Source: Actinomyces trachealis
GTDB lineage: Bacteria > Actinomycetota > Actinomycetes > Actinomycetales > Actinomycetaceae
Length of the DNA: 64,000 nucleotides
Reading direction: 5' to 3'
NCBI RefSeq assembly: GCF_015711475.1
Contig: NZ_CP065027.1
Span: 1,612,001 to 1,676,000, forward strand
Made by a program: the position numbers and the translations under genes. Positions 1-10,400 of the stretch are shown here, piece by piece. The notes under the pieces are model-generated. The model was not told the origin of the DNA and ran no database searches. It worked only from the letters and a program-made list of their open reading frames with translations. Numbering within the stretch: the stretch's first letter is position 1; every line of letters begins with the position of its first letter.

Positions 1-512
1 GCAGTGGGTTGCCCGGCCGCGATCTCATCCGCGAGGTTGGGGCCGGAGATGACCACGACACGCTCGGGAGGCAGTCCAAGAGACTCCTGCAATACCTCAC
101 TCATGCGTGCGCCAGTGCCCAGCTCAATGCCCTTCATGAGAGACACCGCCAGGGCGGAGGGCTCCAGCTGGCCGCGCAGTGGTTCCAAAGTCTGGCGCGC
201 GGATTGGCTAGGTACGGCTACCACCACGAGGTCCGCGTTCTTAACGGCTGCGAGCATGTCCGTGGTGGCGCTGACGCAAGCTGGCAGGCGGCGGCCCGGT
301 ACGTAGCGCTCGTTGGTGCCTTGGTTGATCTCCTCGGCAACTTCCTGGCGGCGAGCCCAGATCGTGGTGCGGGTACCTCCTTCTCCCAGTAGGGAAGCGA
401 AGGTAGTCCCCCAGGCGCCGGAGCCGATGACAGCGGCACGGGCGGCCGCGCTAGTCCCTTGGTTGCCCCGGCTGTTAGTGACGCAGACGCCGTCGAGACG
501 CGACGCCGTCAC
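1..512 (-). CDS. gpsA: NAD(P)+-dependent glycerol-3-phosphate dehydrogenase (3' end cut by window)
   Basis: Makes sn-glycerol-3-phosphate from dihydroxyacetone phosphate, the entry point to phospholipids; cytoplasmic. Translation gives an N-terminal Rossmann dinucleotide-binding motif (VIGSGAWGTTFA), then the family segments WARR, NERYVPG, VVVAVPSQ, SLMKGIE and VISGPNLADEI. Only about 170 codons are inside the window, so the catalytic Lys region is missing. I chose the GTG whose bases overlap the plsC stop (GTGA), which implies translational coupling; about 29 residues then precede the Rossmann motif, slightly more than usual. It is the last gene seen of a plsC-gpsA phospholipid pair behind murA. 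The identification is secure; the exact start is less so. Confidence 0.93.
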   Translation of the reverse strand, partial: MTASRLDGVCVTNSRGNQGTSAAARAAVIGSGAWGTTFASLLGEGGTRTTIWARRQEVAEEINQGTNERYVPGRRLPACVSATTDMLAAVKNADLVVVAVPSQSARQTLEPLRGQLEPSALAVSLMKGIELGTGARMSEVLQESLGLPPERVVVISGPNLADEIAAGQPT

Positions 513-1369
513 GCCTCCTCCCCCGTGGGATTGGTCTCTTTGGTTGAGCCGTTGGGTGTTTCAATGGCTGCCTCGCCCGTGGTGTCACCGGCATCCTCTG
601 CAGCGTCCTGCGCCTCCGGCACCGGGTCGGGCTTACGCACGCCGCGGCGGTTCTTGCCGGGGTCGCCGTCATAGTGCATGTCGTATGGGCGGGGTGCTTT
701 CTCTCCGCGCAACGTCTCTACGATCTCGGTGATACGGCGCATGATCTCGGCGGTGGCGGCACGCACGGTCTCATGGTCAGTGGGGTCCGAACCGTACTCG
801 TCCAAGGTGAAGGGCTGTCCGATGATGACACGCACGTCTTTGCGGGGGAAGGGATGGAAACCGCCGCCGAATGAGTCGAGGATGTCCTGCGCACCCCACT
901 GTCCCATGGGCAGGACGGGCGCGCCGGTAGCCATGGCTAGGCGGGCGGCCCCAGTTTTACCGGTCATGGGCCACTTGAGCGGGTCACGGGAAAGGGTGCC
1001 CTCGGGGAAGATCATGATGACGTCCCCGGCGAGGAGCCGCTTCTCCGCCTCGATCAGTGAGTTTCCGGCTTTGTCTGTGCCCCGGTAGACGGGGATCTGC
1101 CCACCTGCTTTGAAGACGTGCCCAAGTACCGGCACCTCAAAGATCGTGGACTTTGCAAGGGAGTAGGCGGGCACTCCGGCGTCGACCAGGCAACGCATGG
1201 CGGTCAGGGAGTCCAGGTCTGACAGGTGGTTGCAGACTGCGACGAAGCCGCCTTCCTGCGGGATGTTCTCTGTGCCGCTCACGTGGTGGCGCGAGACAAG
1301 CTTGAGGAAGGGAATGATCGCGCCCCGTGAGGCAAAGCGGTAGAACGGGGTCATGCGGCGCTGGGTCAC
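509..1369 (-). CDS. plsC: 1-acyl-sn-glycerol-3-phosphate acyltransferase (PlsC family)
   Basis: Transfers an acyl chain to lysophosphatidic acid to make phosphatidic acid at the membrane. The acyltransferase signature H-x4-D is at residues 48-53 (HLSDLD) and FPEGT is at 121-125, both in the expected order. The length of 286 aa includes a roughly 50-residue polar C-terminal tail (Glu/Asp/Pro/Thr rich) absent from minimal PlsC proteins. The start is a GTG at 1369; an ATG five codons later (1354) is an alternative and neither has a strong Shine-Dalgarno. The stop overlaps the gpsA start by 4 bp, consistent with a murA-plsC-gpsA operon reading leftward. Confidence 0.92.
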   Translation of the reverse strand: MTQRRMTPFYRFASRGAIIPFLKLVSRHHVSGTENIPQEGGFVAVCNHLSDLDSLTAMRCLVDAGVPAYSLAKSTIFEVPVLGHVFKAGGQIPVYRGTDKAGNSLIEAEKRLLAGDVIMIFPEGTLSRDPLKWPMTGKTGAARLAMATGAPVLPMGQWGAQDILDSFGGGFHPFPRKDVRVIIGQPFTLDEYGSDPTDHETVRAATAEIMRRITEIVETLRGEKAPRPYDMHYDGDPGKNRRGVRKPDPVPEAQDAAEDAGDTTGEAAIETPNGSTKETNPTGEEA

Positions 1370-1412
1370 GGTCAGACTCTAGCTTCCTGGGGGCGGAGGG
1401 ATTCTTCAGATG

Positions 1413-2744
1413 TCAGGAAAGACGAGTCACAGCGGCATCGAGGCCGACGAGCTTGTCTATGAAGTGCTCGTAGCCGCGGTCGATCAGGTTGATTCCGGAG
1501 ACCCGGCTAGTCCCCTCGGCCGCAAGCGCCGCAATCAGGTGGGAGAAGCCACCGCGTAGGTCCGGTACCACAATATCTGCACCCTTAAGGGGGGTGGGGC
1601 CGGAGATAACGGCGGAGTGGTAGAAGTTGCGCTGCCCAAAGCGGCACGCGGTCCCCCCCAGGCACTCACGGTAAACCTGAATGGTGGCCCCCATCTGGCG
1701 CAGAGCCTGGGTGAAGCCGAAGCGGTTCTCGTAAACGGTCTCGTGCACGATTGACAGGCCCTGGGCCTGGGTGAGGGCCACGACAAGGGGCTGCTGCCAG
1801 TCGGTCATGAACCCAGGGTGGACATTCGTCTCCACCACGATGCTTTTGAGGTCGCCGCCAGGGTGGTAGAAGCGGATGCCGTCGTCAGTGACATCAAAGG
1901 CACCACCCACCTTGCGATAGGTGTTCAGGAAGGTGGTCATGTCTGACTGGTGTGCACCCCGCACAAAGATGTCGCCTCGCGTGACCAGGGCCGCAGCGGC
2001 CCAGGAAGCGGCCTCGATGCGGTCAGTGAGCGCCAGGTGGTTGTAGCCCATGAGCCCGGCCACGCCCTCAATATGGATGGTGCGGTCCGTGTCTACGGAA
2101 ATGATGGCACCCATCTTCTGCAGGATGTCCACAAGATCCATGATCTCGGGCTCGATGGCGGCACCGCGCAGCTCGGTGAGACCGTCGGCGCGCACCGCAG
2201 TCAGTAGGGTCTGTTCGGTAGCGCCGACGCTGGGGTAGGGCAGGTCGATGGTAGTGCCGCGCAGGCCGTCGGGGGCACTCATACGGATGCCGCCCTCAAG
2301 CTTCTCCACAGTGGCGCCAAAGCTGCGCAGGATATCCAGGTGGAAGTCTATGGGGCGGTCACCGATGCGGCAGCCGCCGAGATCTGGGATGAAGGCCTCA
2401 CCCAGGCGGTGTAGGAGCGGACCGCAAAAGAGGATGGGAATGCGTGAGGAACCGGCGTGAGCATCGATATCGGCCATATGGGCGCTCTCAACCTTCGACG
2501 GGTCGAGGTGGAGCACACCTTGGCCCTGGTCGTATTCAATGGCGACGCCGTGGAGTCGCAGCAGCCCAGAGACGACCTCAACGTCGCGGATCAGAGGTAC
2601 GTTGCGCAGCACTGAGGGGGTCTCCCCCAGCAGGGACGCAACCATCGCCTTGGGTACAAGGTTCTTGGCACCGCGGACCGTGATCTCACCGTGCAGCGGG
2701 CGTCCACCCTCCACCTGCAGCAGACCATCGATGTCGTTAGCCAT
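1413..2744 (-). CDS. murA: UDP-N-acetylglucosamine 1-carboxyvinyltransferase
   Basis: First committed step of peptidoglycan synthesis: transfers enolpyruvate from PEP to UDP-GlcNAc. The Lys-Asn pair near residues 27-28 (GAKNLVPK) and the catalytic loop GGCRIGDRPID with Cys125 are present, so the enzyme should be active and in principle fosfomycin-sensitive by this residue. 443 aa is the normal length plus a short N-terminal extension. The ATG is preceded by GGGAGG at suitable spacing. It lies upstream of plsC-gpsA with 43 bp between, matching the usual actinobacterial leuCD-murA-plsC-gpsA order. Confidence 0.96.
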   Translation of the reverse strand: MANDIDGLLQVEGGRPLHGEITVRGAKNLVPKAMVASLLGETPSVLRNVPLIRDVEVVSGLLRLHGVAIEYDQGQGVLHLDPSKVESAHMADIDAHAGSSRIPILFCGPLLHRLGEAFIPDLGGCRIGDRPIDFHLDILRSFGATVEKLEGGIRMSAPDGLRGTTIDLPYPSVGATEQTLLTAVRADGLTELRGAAIEPEIMDLVDILQKMGAIISVDTDRTIHIEGVAGLMGYNHLALTDRIEAASWAAAALVTRGDIFVRGAHQSDMTTFLNTYRKVGGAFDVTDDGIRFYHPGGDLKSIVVETNVHPGFMTDWQQPLVVALTQAQGLSIVHETVYENRFGFTQALRQMGATIQVYRECLGGTACRFGQRNFYHSAVISGPTPLKGADIVVPDLRGGFSHLIAALAAEGTSRVSGINLIDRGYEHFIDKLVGLDAAVTRLS

Positions 2745-3014
2745 GCGTACCTCCCGTACTGCACCGCCCGTTTGGCCGGTCCTAACGAGCGTCTTAGGGA
2801 CACCGGAAGGACCCTAGCAAGGCAGCCCCGCCGGCCACGCACCATGTTGATGCGCGTTGCTAAAGCATATGGTGACTAAGCTCGGTGAGCGCGTCGAAGC
2901 AGGCTTTGCTTACGAGTCTGCGGCGTGTGCTTGGACTCAACAATGTTCCATGCGGCGTCACTGCGCCGCAGCCAGCACCGCAGTTATCTTGTGTGCTACC
3001 AACGCCTGCGTGTG

Positions 3015-3671
3015 TTAGGCGCCTGCGTGAGCAGCGGCGGCGCGTGCGGACACCACTTCGGCAGCAGGCGGGTGCTTGGCGGGGAGGGTCTGGGGCTTCC
3101 AAGTGGGGCGGGCAGCCTCGTAGGCAGCGATCTCATCCTCGTGTTGGAGGGTCAGGGAGATGTCGTCTAGGCCCTCCATGAGGCACCAGCGTACGTAGTC
3201 GTCGATAGCGAAGGTAGTGCGCAGGCCCGCGGCCTCCACGGTGCACTGTTCGAGGTCCACGGTCACCTTGGTGCCCGGTTCGGCTTCAAGGATCTTCCAC
3301 AGCTGCTCGGCGTCCTCCTGGCTGATTACTCCCGCCACCAGGCCCTGCTTACCGGCGTTGCCGCGGAAGATATCCGCGAAACGCGGGGCGAGCACCACCT
3401 TGAAGCCATAGTCCTTGAGGGCCCATACGGCATGCTCGCGGGAAGAACCGGTGCCAAAGTCAGGCCCAGCCACCAGAATGCTGGCGCGCTGGTAGGCCTC
3501 CTGGTTGAGCACGAAATCAGCCTCGTTGGCGCGCCAGGCGGCGAAGAGGGCGTCCTCGAAGCCGGTGCGGGTGATGCGCTTGAGATAGACGGCGGGGATG
3601 ATCTGGTCGGTGTCTACGGCGCTGCGGCGCAAGGGGGCGGCGACGCCGGTGTGGCGGATGAACTTCTCCAT
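3015..3671 (-). CDS. leuD: 3-isopropylmalate dehydratase small subunit
   Basis: Small (swivelling) subunit of isopropylmalate isomerase, second step of leucine synthesis, acting as a heterodimer with LeuC. Family segments seen are [21 protein letters not shown] at the N terminus, [17 protein letters not shown] in the middle and [15 protein letters not shown] after it. 218 aa, with an Ala/His-rich C-terminal tail of about 20 residues. The start is 21 bp after the leuC stop, so the two are co-transcribed. The 270 bp between this gene and murA contain no clear gene. Confidence 0.96.
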   Translation of the reverse strand: MEKFIRHTGVAAPLRRSAVDTDQIIPAVYLKRITRTGFEDALFAAWRANEADFVLNQEAYQRASILVAGPDFGTGSSREHAVWALKDYGFKVVLAPRFADIFRGNAGKQGLVAGVISQEDAEQLWKILEAEPGTKVTVDLEQCTVEAAGLRTTFAIDDYVRWCLMEGLDDISLTLQHEDEIAAYEAARPTWKPQTLPAKHPPAAEVVSARAAAAHAGA

Positions 3672-3692
3672 CTCGATTGCTCCAGGTTCAGT

Positions 3693-5111
3693 TCAGGTGG
3701 CGGGCGCGGCGGCCAGGTCGGCGGGGGTGGACAGGGTGCCGCGCACGGCAGTGGCGGCGGCAACCGCTGGGGAGACCAGGTGGGTGCGGCCACCTTTGCC
3801 CTGGCGGCCCTCGAAGTTGCGGTTTGAGGTGGAGGCGGAGCGCTCCCCGGGTGCGAGCTGGTCCGGGTTCATGCCTAGGCACATAGAGCAGCCAGCGTTG
3901 CGCCACTCAGCGCCGAAGTCTTTAAAGACTTGGTCCAGGCCCTCAGCTTCAGCCTGGAGGCGGATCCGGGCGGAGGCGGGCACCACCAGCATGCGCACTC
4001 CGGGTGCCTTGACGCGACCTTTAACCACCTCGGCGGCGGCGCGCAGGTCCTCGATGCGGCCGTTGGTGCAGGAGCCCAGGAAGACAGTGTCCACGCGGAT
4101 GTCACGCAGGGGCACGCCCGGGGTGAGGTCCATGTATTCCAGGGCACGTTCAGCGGCGCGGCGCTCAGTCTCGTCCGCGATGGTGGCGGGGTCTGGGACC
4201 TTGGCGGAGATGGGTAGGCCTTGACCGGGGTTGGTGCCCCAGGTGACGAAGGGCTCGATGTCAGCAGCAGCCAGAACCACCTCAGTGTCAAAGGTGGCGT
4301 CGGCGTCGGTGCGCAAGGAGCTCCAGTAGGCGACGGCGTCGTCCCAGTCCTGTCCTTCGGGGGCGTGGGGGCGGCCCTTGAGGTAGTCAAAGGTGGTCTG
4401 GTCGGGGGCGATCATGCCAGCGCGGGCACCAGCCTCGATGCTCATGTTGCAGATAGTCATGCGGGCTTCCATCGAGAGCTGCTCGATGGTGCGGCCGCGG
4501 TACTCGATGACGTGCCCTTGGGCACCATTGGTGCCGATCTTGGCAATGATGGCCAGGATGATGTCCTTGGCACTGGAGCCTGCGGGAAGGTCGCCGTCGA
4601 TCAGGATGCCCATGGTCTTGAAGGGGGCGATGGGCAGGGTCTGGGTGGCGAGCACGTGCTCGACCTGGCTGGTGCCGATGCCGAAGGCGAGGGCTCCGAA
4701 GGCACCGTGGGTGGAGGTGTGGGAGTCGCCGCAAACGACGGTCATGCCGGGCTGGGTTAGGCCCAGCTGGGGGCCGACAGCGTGGACGATGCCTTGGTCG
4801 GCGTCTCCCAGGGAGTGGAGGCGGACCCCGAACTCGGCGCAGTTCTTGCGCAAAGTGTCGATCTGGGTGCGGCTGGTGATGTCCGCGATGGGCTGGTCGA
4901 TGTCAAGGGTGGGGGTGTTGTGGTCCTCGGTGGCGATGGTCAAGTCAGTGCGACGGGCCTGCCGTCCGGCTAACCGCAGGCCCTCGAAAGCCTGGGGGCT
5001 GGTGACCTCGTGCAGGAGGTGCAGGTCGATGTAGAGCAGGTCGGGGGCGCCTTCTGCGCCCTTTCGCACGACATGGTCACGCCAGACCTTCTCCGCGAGC
5101 GTGCGGCCCAT
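3693..5111 (-). CDS. leuC: 3-isopropylmalate dehydratase large subunit
   Basis: Aconitase-family [4Fe-4S] subunit of isopropylmalate isomerase. The cluster-ligand motifs FLGSCTNGR and [10 protein letters not shown] are both present, as is the N-terminal [21 protein letters not shown] block. The open frame runs 41 codons further upstream, but the family start is MGRTLAEK at 5111, giving 472 aa, the normal LeuC length; the upstream part is low-complexity and unlikely to be translated. It is divergent from an NdgR-type regulator, the classic actinobacterial arrangement, so leucine-pathway control from the shared intergenic region is expected. Confidence 0.95.
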   Translation of the reverse strand: MGRTLAEKVWRDHVVRKGAEGAPDLLYIDLHLLHEVTSPQAFEGLRLAGRQARRTDLTIATEDHNTPTLDIDQPIADITSRTQIDTLRKNCAEFGVRLHSLGDADQGIVHAVGPQLGLTQPGMTVVCGDSHTSTHGAFGALAFGIGTSQVEHVLATQTLPIAPFKTMGILIDGDLPAGSSAKDIILAIIAKIGTNGAQGHVIEYRGRTIEQLSMEARMTICNMSIEAGARAGMIAPDQTTFDYLKGRPHAPEGQDWDDAVAYWSSLRTDADATFDTEVVLAAADIEPFVTWGTNPGQGLPISAKVPDPATIADETERRAAERALEYMDLTPGVPLRDIRVDTVFLGSCTNGRIEDLRAAAEVVKGRVKAPGVRMLVVPASARIRLQAEAEGLDQVFKDFGAEWRNAGCSMCLGMNPDQLAPGERSASTSNRNFEGRQGKGGRTHLVSPAVAAATAVRGTLSTPADLAAAPAT

Positions 5112-5237
5112 TGCTTGCCTTTCCGTCTTGACTCTCGCCTTGCCGTACCTGGCGCCTTGGTGGTGCGGCGTCTGCATTAGCGGTGACGGCACTAGCGGCT
5201 CCAGGGGCTCAGGGCACCTGCCCTGATGGCTCAAGCG

Positions 5238-5253
5238 AGACTACTTGAAGTCT
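5238..5253. promoter_or_regulatory. Imperfect palindrome in the leuC/IclR-regulator divergent region (candidate operator)
   Basis: AGACTACTTGAAGTCT has 5-bp inverted arms (AGACT/AGTCT) around a 6-bp centre, 12 of 16 positions symmetric. It lies between leuC and the start chosen for the regulator, where NdgR/LtbR-type proteins bind in other actinobacteria. The site is inferred from position and symmetry only. Confidence 0.4.
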
Positions 5254-5280
5254 CATACCTTGGAATGGCAGTATCAGATT

Positions 5281-6015
5281 ATGGACGAGGTTCTCGAGCG
5301 CGACAGTAACAGCGGCGTCGGCGTAATCGACAAGGCCGCCCTGGTCATGAGCGCCTTGGAGTCAGGGCCAGCGACGCTGGCGCAGCTGGTCTCAGCCACC
5401 CACCTGGCGCGACCCACCGCCCACCGAATCGCCGTCGCCCTGGAGTACCACCGGCTGGTGATGCGCGATTCCCAGGGCCGTTTCGTACTGGGGCCACGCT
5501 TGACCGAGCTGGCTTCCGCCGCCGGTGAGGACCACCTGCTGGCCGCTGCCGGACCGGTGCTGACGGCCCTGCGTGACAAGACCCACGAGTCCGCCCAGCT
5601 TTACCGCCGTCAGGGTGATGTTCGCGTATGTGTGGCCAACGCCGAGCGGCCCATCGGCCTACGCGACTCCATCCCGGTAGGCGCCACCATGTCCATGCTG
5701 GCCGGCTCGGCCGCACAGGTGCTGCTAGCTTGGGAGGACCCAGACCGCCTCCACCGAGGCCTGCAACGGGCGCGTTTTAACGCCACGATGCTCTCCGCCG
5801 TGCGCCGCCGTGGCTGGGCACAGTCCGTAGGTGAACGCGAACCGGGTGTAGCCTCCGTTTCCGCCCCAGTACGCGGTTCCTCTGGCAAGGTGATCGCGGC
5901 AATCTCCATCTCTGGACCGATTGATCGCATGGGCCGTCAGCCTGGACGCGTGCACGGGCCGGTGCTGGTGGCTGCAGGCAAGCGGCTCTCAGAGATCCTG
6001 GTCACCGCTGAGTGA
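5281..6015 (+). CDS. ndgR: IclR-family regulator of the NdgR/LtbR type
   Basis: Transcription factor expected to control leucine and related amino-acid genes, including leuCD next door. An N-terminal winged HTH (VIDKAALVMSALESGPATLAQLV...LARPTAHRIAVAL) is followed by the IclR effector domain (SAQLYRRQGDVRVCVANAER...REPGVASVSAPVRG). The sequence closely follows the NdgR pattern as I remember it, including GVGVxDKAAL near the N terminus, which is why I prefer the ATG at 5281 (244 aa) to the TTG at 5245; neither start has a clear ribosome-binding site. The 3' end overlaps the convergent glycosyltransferase by 27 bp. Confidence 0.85.
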   Translation: MDEVLERDSNSGVGVIDKAALVMSALESGPATLAQLVSATHLARPTAHRIAVALEYHRLVMRDSQGRFVLGPRLTELASAAGEDHLLAAAGPVLTALRDKTHESAQLYRRQGDVRVCVANAERPIGLRDSIPVGATMSMLAGSAAQVLLAWEDPDRLHRGLQRARFNATMLSAVRRRGWAQSVGEREPGVASVSAPVRGSSGKVIAAISISGPIDRMGRQPGRVHGPVLVAAGKRLSEILVTAE

Positions 6016-7176
6016 GGCGGCATGCCGCTGCTCGTAGCGGCGGCGTGCTGTGACGCGTGCACGCTCGTAGGCTTGCACGTTTAGCTGCACGGCGCTGGAC
6101 CAGACAGGCAGTGGGTCCACAGCCAAGTTGTGCGCCTTGATGCGATTGAGGTCCTCTAGGTTGGTGAGCAGGCGGGCCAGGGCCTGTGCGAGCCCTTCGA
6201 CGCCGTCGGCCAGGTATCCGTCTTGCCCGTCAGTGATGAAATCAGCCAGCCCGGAGGAGGCAACGCCCACCACGGCCAGTCCAGCGCACCGCCCCTCTAG
6301 GGCCGCGATGCCAAAGGAGTCTGCTGGGGAGGTCTGCAGGTAGATGTCGGCTTCCTGGAAGTCCTGCGCCAGGCGGCTGCGCTCCACACGTCCCACCAGG
6401 TTGATGCGATCCACCAGGGGCGAGTCGGCCACGGTGGCGTGCATCTGCTCACGCAAAGGGCCGTCACCGTAGACGGAGACGGTGGCGGTCTCGTTCCCGG
6501 TGATCTCGACAGCGCGGGTGAAGGCTTGGAGCACCTCCATAGGGCATTTGCGGGCAATCCACCGCAGGGAGGCAACCACCCGGATGGGCTGGCCGGGCTC
6601 CACCAGACGCGGAGTCTGGCGTAGGCGCCAGTCCTCAATAGTGATGCCGTTGGGCAGGACGGTGACGGCGTCCCCTCCCCCAGCACGGGAGACTTCTTGA
6701 GCCAGCATGGTGGACACGGCCGTGAGGTCAACTCCGGCCCGCCGCCAGTGGGCCACGGGGCTGAGTGGGCCGCTAAGGGCCCCGGCAGCGGCCCAGGGGC
6801 CTAACACGCAATGGAAGGTGGCGGCCACTGGCAGGCCACGACGGGTGGCGACGCTCAGGCCGGACCAGGCGAAGGGCGAGATGATGCCGACGTGCACGTG
6901 CACGGCGTTGGGGCGCAGCTCGGTCATGAGCTGGTAAAGCTCGCGTCCGGCGCGCGGGTGGATGGGCAGCTCGCCAGGTATAGGGGCGGTAATGCGGTGG
7001 ACCTTGAAGCCGTCTGGTTCCTCAATGGTGTGGCCGCGGGCGGAGCCGTCCGGGGTGGCGGTCACGACGATAGGTTCATGGCCTATGGCCAGGAGGTTGC
7101 GTGCGAGGTCACGCACCTGGGTCTCAATACCGCCCAGGCGGGGCGCGTAACAGTCCGAGACAATGAGGATCCGCAC
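5989..7176 (-). CDS. GT4-family glycosyltransferase (GT-B fold)
   Basis: N terminus VRILIVSDCYAPRLGGIET is the typical GT4 start; further on are the linker NGITIEDW and the donor-binding region QTSPADSFGIAALEGRCAG with the conserved Glu pattern E-x7-E (FGIAALEG). About 395 aa. The frame is open 40 codons upstream of the GTG chosen at 7176, but that part does not look like protein. Actinobacterial homologues of this shape transfer mannose or other hexoses to phosphatidylinositol lipids or surface polymers; the sequence alone does not tell the donor or acceptor. Monocistronic, with a strong hairpin-like repeat upstream. Confidence 0.82.
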   Translation of the reverse strand: MRILIVSDCYAPRLGGIETQVRDLARNLLAIGHEPIVVTATPDGSARGHTIEEPDGFKVHRITAPIPGELPIHPRAGRELYQLMTELRPNAVHVHVGIISPFAWSGLSVATRRGLPVAATFHCVLGPWAAAGALSGPLSPVAHWRRAGVDLTAVSTMLAQEVSRAGGGDAVTVLPNGITIEDWRLRQTPRLVEPGQPIRVVASLRWIARKCPMEVLQAFTRAVEITGNETATVSVYGDGPLREQMHATVADSPLVDRINLVGRVERSRLAQDFQEADIYLQTSPADSFGIAALEGRCAGLAVVGVASSGLADFITDGQDGYLADGVEGLAQALARLLTNLEDLNRIKAHNLAVDPLPVWSSAVQLNVQAYERARVTARRRYEQRHAASLSGDQDL

Positions 7177-7334
7177 GTCACGAATGTAGCATCGGCGCGG
7201 GTGGAACTTGCCTCGGTAGCAGCTTTGCCGCACCCAGGCCCATGAGCACAAACATGAGTAGACTGCTGCGCCTTTCCGGACATTTGAGGACGGCATGTTC
7301 CTGCCTTCCGATGCTGGCGTTGAGAGGACCAGGG

Positions 7335-7384
7335 TTGGGCCCGGTGGGTTTCCCCTTGGTTAGGGGGAGACTCACCGGGCCCAG
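7335..7384 (-). terminator. Long hairpin after the GH20 hexosaminidase gene
   Basis: The arms at 7335-7346 and 7373-7384 pair almost perfectly (GGGCCCGGTG with CACCGGGCCC) and the inner part (TTTCCCCT/AGGGGGAGA) extends the stem. It lies about 90 bp past the stop of the leftward hexosaminidase gene. No T-run follows, so it is a GC-rich hairpin terminator or a transcript-stabilising structure. Confidence 0.6.
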
Positions 7385-7407
7385 GTGGTTGTTTGTGGTT
7401 AAGGGCT

Positions 7408-7443
7408 GTCAGCCCGGGTCGTCAGCCCGGGCCGTCAGCCCAG
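7408..7443. repeat. Three-copy 13-bp tandem repeat
   Basis: GTCAGCCCGGG occurs at 7408 and 7421 and again as GTCAGCCCAG at 7434, a period of 13 bp, immediately downstream of the hexosaminidase stop codon. Function unknown. Confidence 0.7.
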
Positions 7444-7477
7444 CCACTACCCGCGGCCTAGAACCACGATCAGATGA

Positions 7478-10400
7478 TCACTTGGTCAGCACGACCTTGT
7501 CCCTGCCACCCTCAGTGACAACCTTGACCGCACCAGCCCCCAACACCTCCTTGGTGGTAGCCGTACCAGTCAAACTGGTCTGGTAGAACACCGCCTTACC
7601 ACGACGCAACGCCAACGTGTCCTTGCCATCACCATCCCAATCACCAACCAACACCTGGTCACCACCACGCCCAATCGAGATCGAGGCATACACCGGAGCA
7701 TCAATACGGTTCTCGTTGTAGAACACCACCCGAGTACCCACACGCACCGCATAAGTGTCCTTGCCATCACCATCCCAATCACCCTTGAGTACCAACCCAG
7801 ATGAGCTGGCCTGCACCTTAGCCACATAAGCAGGCATCACCACAGGCACCGGCACCGGCACACCAGTACCCGTCGGCACAGGCTCCGGCGTCGACGTCGG
7901 CTCCATAGACGGCGTCGGCACCGGGGTCGTGGTGGGCACATGCACCCGGTGGGTGCTGGTGGCGGAAACCGGATCAGCGTTACCTGCGGTCGCGTTGACG
8001 GTTTCCTTAAGGACGGCTTCGTCTGTGGCCTGCTGTGAAACCGTCTCCTCCCAAGTCAAGCGTACCCCGTGGGCCTGTGGCAATAGGCCGTTCCAGGTGA
8101 TGGTGCCCGTCTGCGCGTCCAGCACCGGCTGCGGAGCTGGCCTTCCCTGCTCGGGGCCATCCCAGACGCGCAGCTCCCACAGCGACACGCCGTAGTAGTT
8201 TCCCCCGAAGGATTGGCGCGAGTGCGCCTGCATCTTCACGTACTTGACCGGCTCATTCGAGTTCAGTTTGTAGCTGCGCTTCTCAGCCGAGAGCTTCTGC
8301 GGAGGGCAGGTCTGCTCAAGTATGCCGGTGCCACTCTTCCAGGTCTGCCCGTCAACAGAGGTCATGATCTCGAAGCTGGGCGCACATGCAGCCTCCCAAA
8401 CGATGTCCACATGGTCCACCACGGTGGGCTTGTCGAGTTCGACGGCGATCCAGGCACTATCGGAGTAGTCCGAGGACCAGCGAGAATCCCCGGTGATGTT
8501 GTCGTCAACAACCTTGTCTTTGGACCAGACGGTTCCGGCTTCCTGCCCGGAAGCGGTCACCGGGCGGCCTAGTGCCACGTTGGTGCCAGCCTCGGCGGGC
8601 AGCGGCTGTCCTGTGGCGTCAACGTACTCAGCCTTCGGGGCTGAGGTAACCGTGGCGTTCTTCCCCAAGCCAGAGAGGTCGACCGTCACCGCAGCGTTGA
8701 CGTCCTTGGTGGCGTCAGAGGTCAAGGTGGTGCTGCGGGAGATTACCTGGCCGCGCTCAACCTGCTGGTCGTTGGTCGGCGTCGAGGTGTAGGCCAGCTC
8801 GGCCTTGACCTTGGCCATGGGCGCAAGGTTGCCAGGTGTCTCCCCCATGGCCTGCTGCCGGGTGTTCCAGGTGCGGAAGTCGGTGTTGTCCGCGGGGTTC
8901 CAGACGCGGGAGGCCATGGCGCGCAGTAGCGGCTTGATGCCTTCAGCGACCTGTGCCTCAGTCTCGACCTCTGGTTTGTCGCACCAGATCGCAAAGGAGG
9001 CGCCGAGGTTCCATGCGGGTTGCTGTCCCTCCCAGGTCTGGGTGATGCCTGACTGGTGCCCGGGGTACACGCCTGGCTGCCAGCTGTAGATCTTCTCTGC
9101 AGTCGGCTTGGTGGAGTAGGCCCAACCGGGGTAGGTCAGGACGTAATAGAAGTAGGCGTCGTTGAAGTTGATGAGCTTGTGGCCCTCATCAACCATCTTC
9201 TGGACGGTCGGGAAGGCACCGTGCCACCCGGTCCAGTACGCGATGTCCACGTCTGCGGCGAGCTTCTCCGTGGTACCGGTGTAACTCAAGGCGTCATTCC
9301 AGGCCCGCACGTTCGTCTTGCCCTTGGACTGAACATACTTGGCGGTGTCGTTGAGGAAGTGTACGTAGCCGTCCAGGACTGTCGCAGACTCACCGGCAGC
9401 GGCGTTTGCCTTGGCGTAGGCGAGCAGCTGGGGGAAGGATCGTGCAAGTTTAGAGTGCAGGGAGGGGTAGTAGGAGTTCCCGTCTAGTGGGAATACCTCG
9501 TCACCACCCAGGTGCCAGCTGGTGGATGGGAACAGTTCCGCGTACTCGTCGATGAGCGCATGAGCGAACTCCCGAGCCTCAGGTTTGGAGTAGTCCAGGA
9601 TCTTCTGCCCTGCTGCAGTGGAGTCGACCCGCAATTCCGGGTGCTTGTTGAGCAGTGCCCGCATGTGCCCAGGCATGTCAAAGGCCGGGACGATCTCCAC
9701 GTGGTACTTGGCGCCCGCGGCGATGATCTCTTTGAGCTCTTCCTGGGTGATGTACTCGGAGGACATGATCTCCGGGTGGGTCTTGGACTCTAGGCGGAAA
9801 CCCTCGTTCTCTGAGAAGTGGTACTGGAGCTGGTTGAGCTTGACCCAGCTCATCTCCTGGATCTGTTTGATGATCCAGTCCTTGGTGAAGTACTTGCGTG
9901 CGGCGTCCAGGTGTAGAGAGCGCACCGGCATGGCGGGCTGGTCCACGACCTTCCCGGCTTGGAGGCCACCTGAGGTGGTCAGGCTCTGCAGCAGGGTCCG
10001 GGTGCCGTAGAAGGCGCCAGCGTCTCCGGTGGCAGTGATCAGGACTTGTTGTGGGGTGACGGAGAGCTGGTAGCCCTCAGCTGTGGAAACACCGTCCACC
10101 GCAGTCTGAAGATCAAGGACAATGTCTCCAGGTGCCGCCGTCTGGCCGACGACGACGTCAGGCACCTTGTTCAGGGCAAGTCCTTTGGCGGCACTGAGAT
10201 TGCCGAGCTCGGCAGCTAACAGCTGGGCCTCATCCTTCAGTGCGGCCTCGTCGTCGGCCTCACGGATGACAACGCGCGTGCTGGCGGTGAGTACAAAGGG
10301 ATCTGCGACCTCCGCCTGGAAGCTGGTGACTGCGGGAAGCACTGCGGTCAGGCCCTCACCTGTGAGCGCAGGAGCAGCTTGCGCGTGCACCGCGGGTAGG

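Larger units (their letters stand above)
7177..7477. other. Intergenic region between glycosyltransferase and hexosaminidase genes
   Basis: About 300 bp without a convincing gene. It holds the presumed promoter of the leftward glycosyltransferase, a long hairpin (7335-7384) and a three-copy short direct repeat (7408-7443) just beyond the hexosaminidase stop. Confidence 0.6.
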
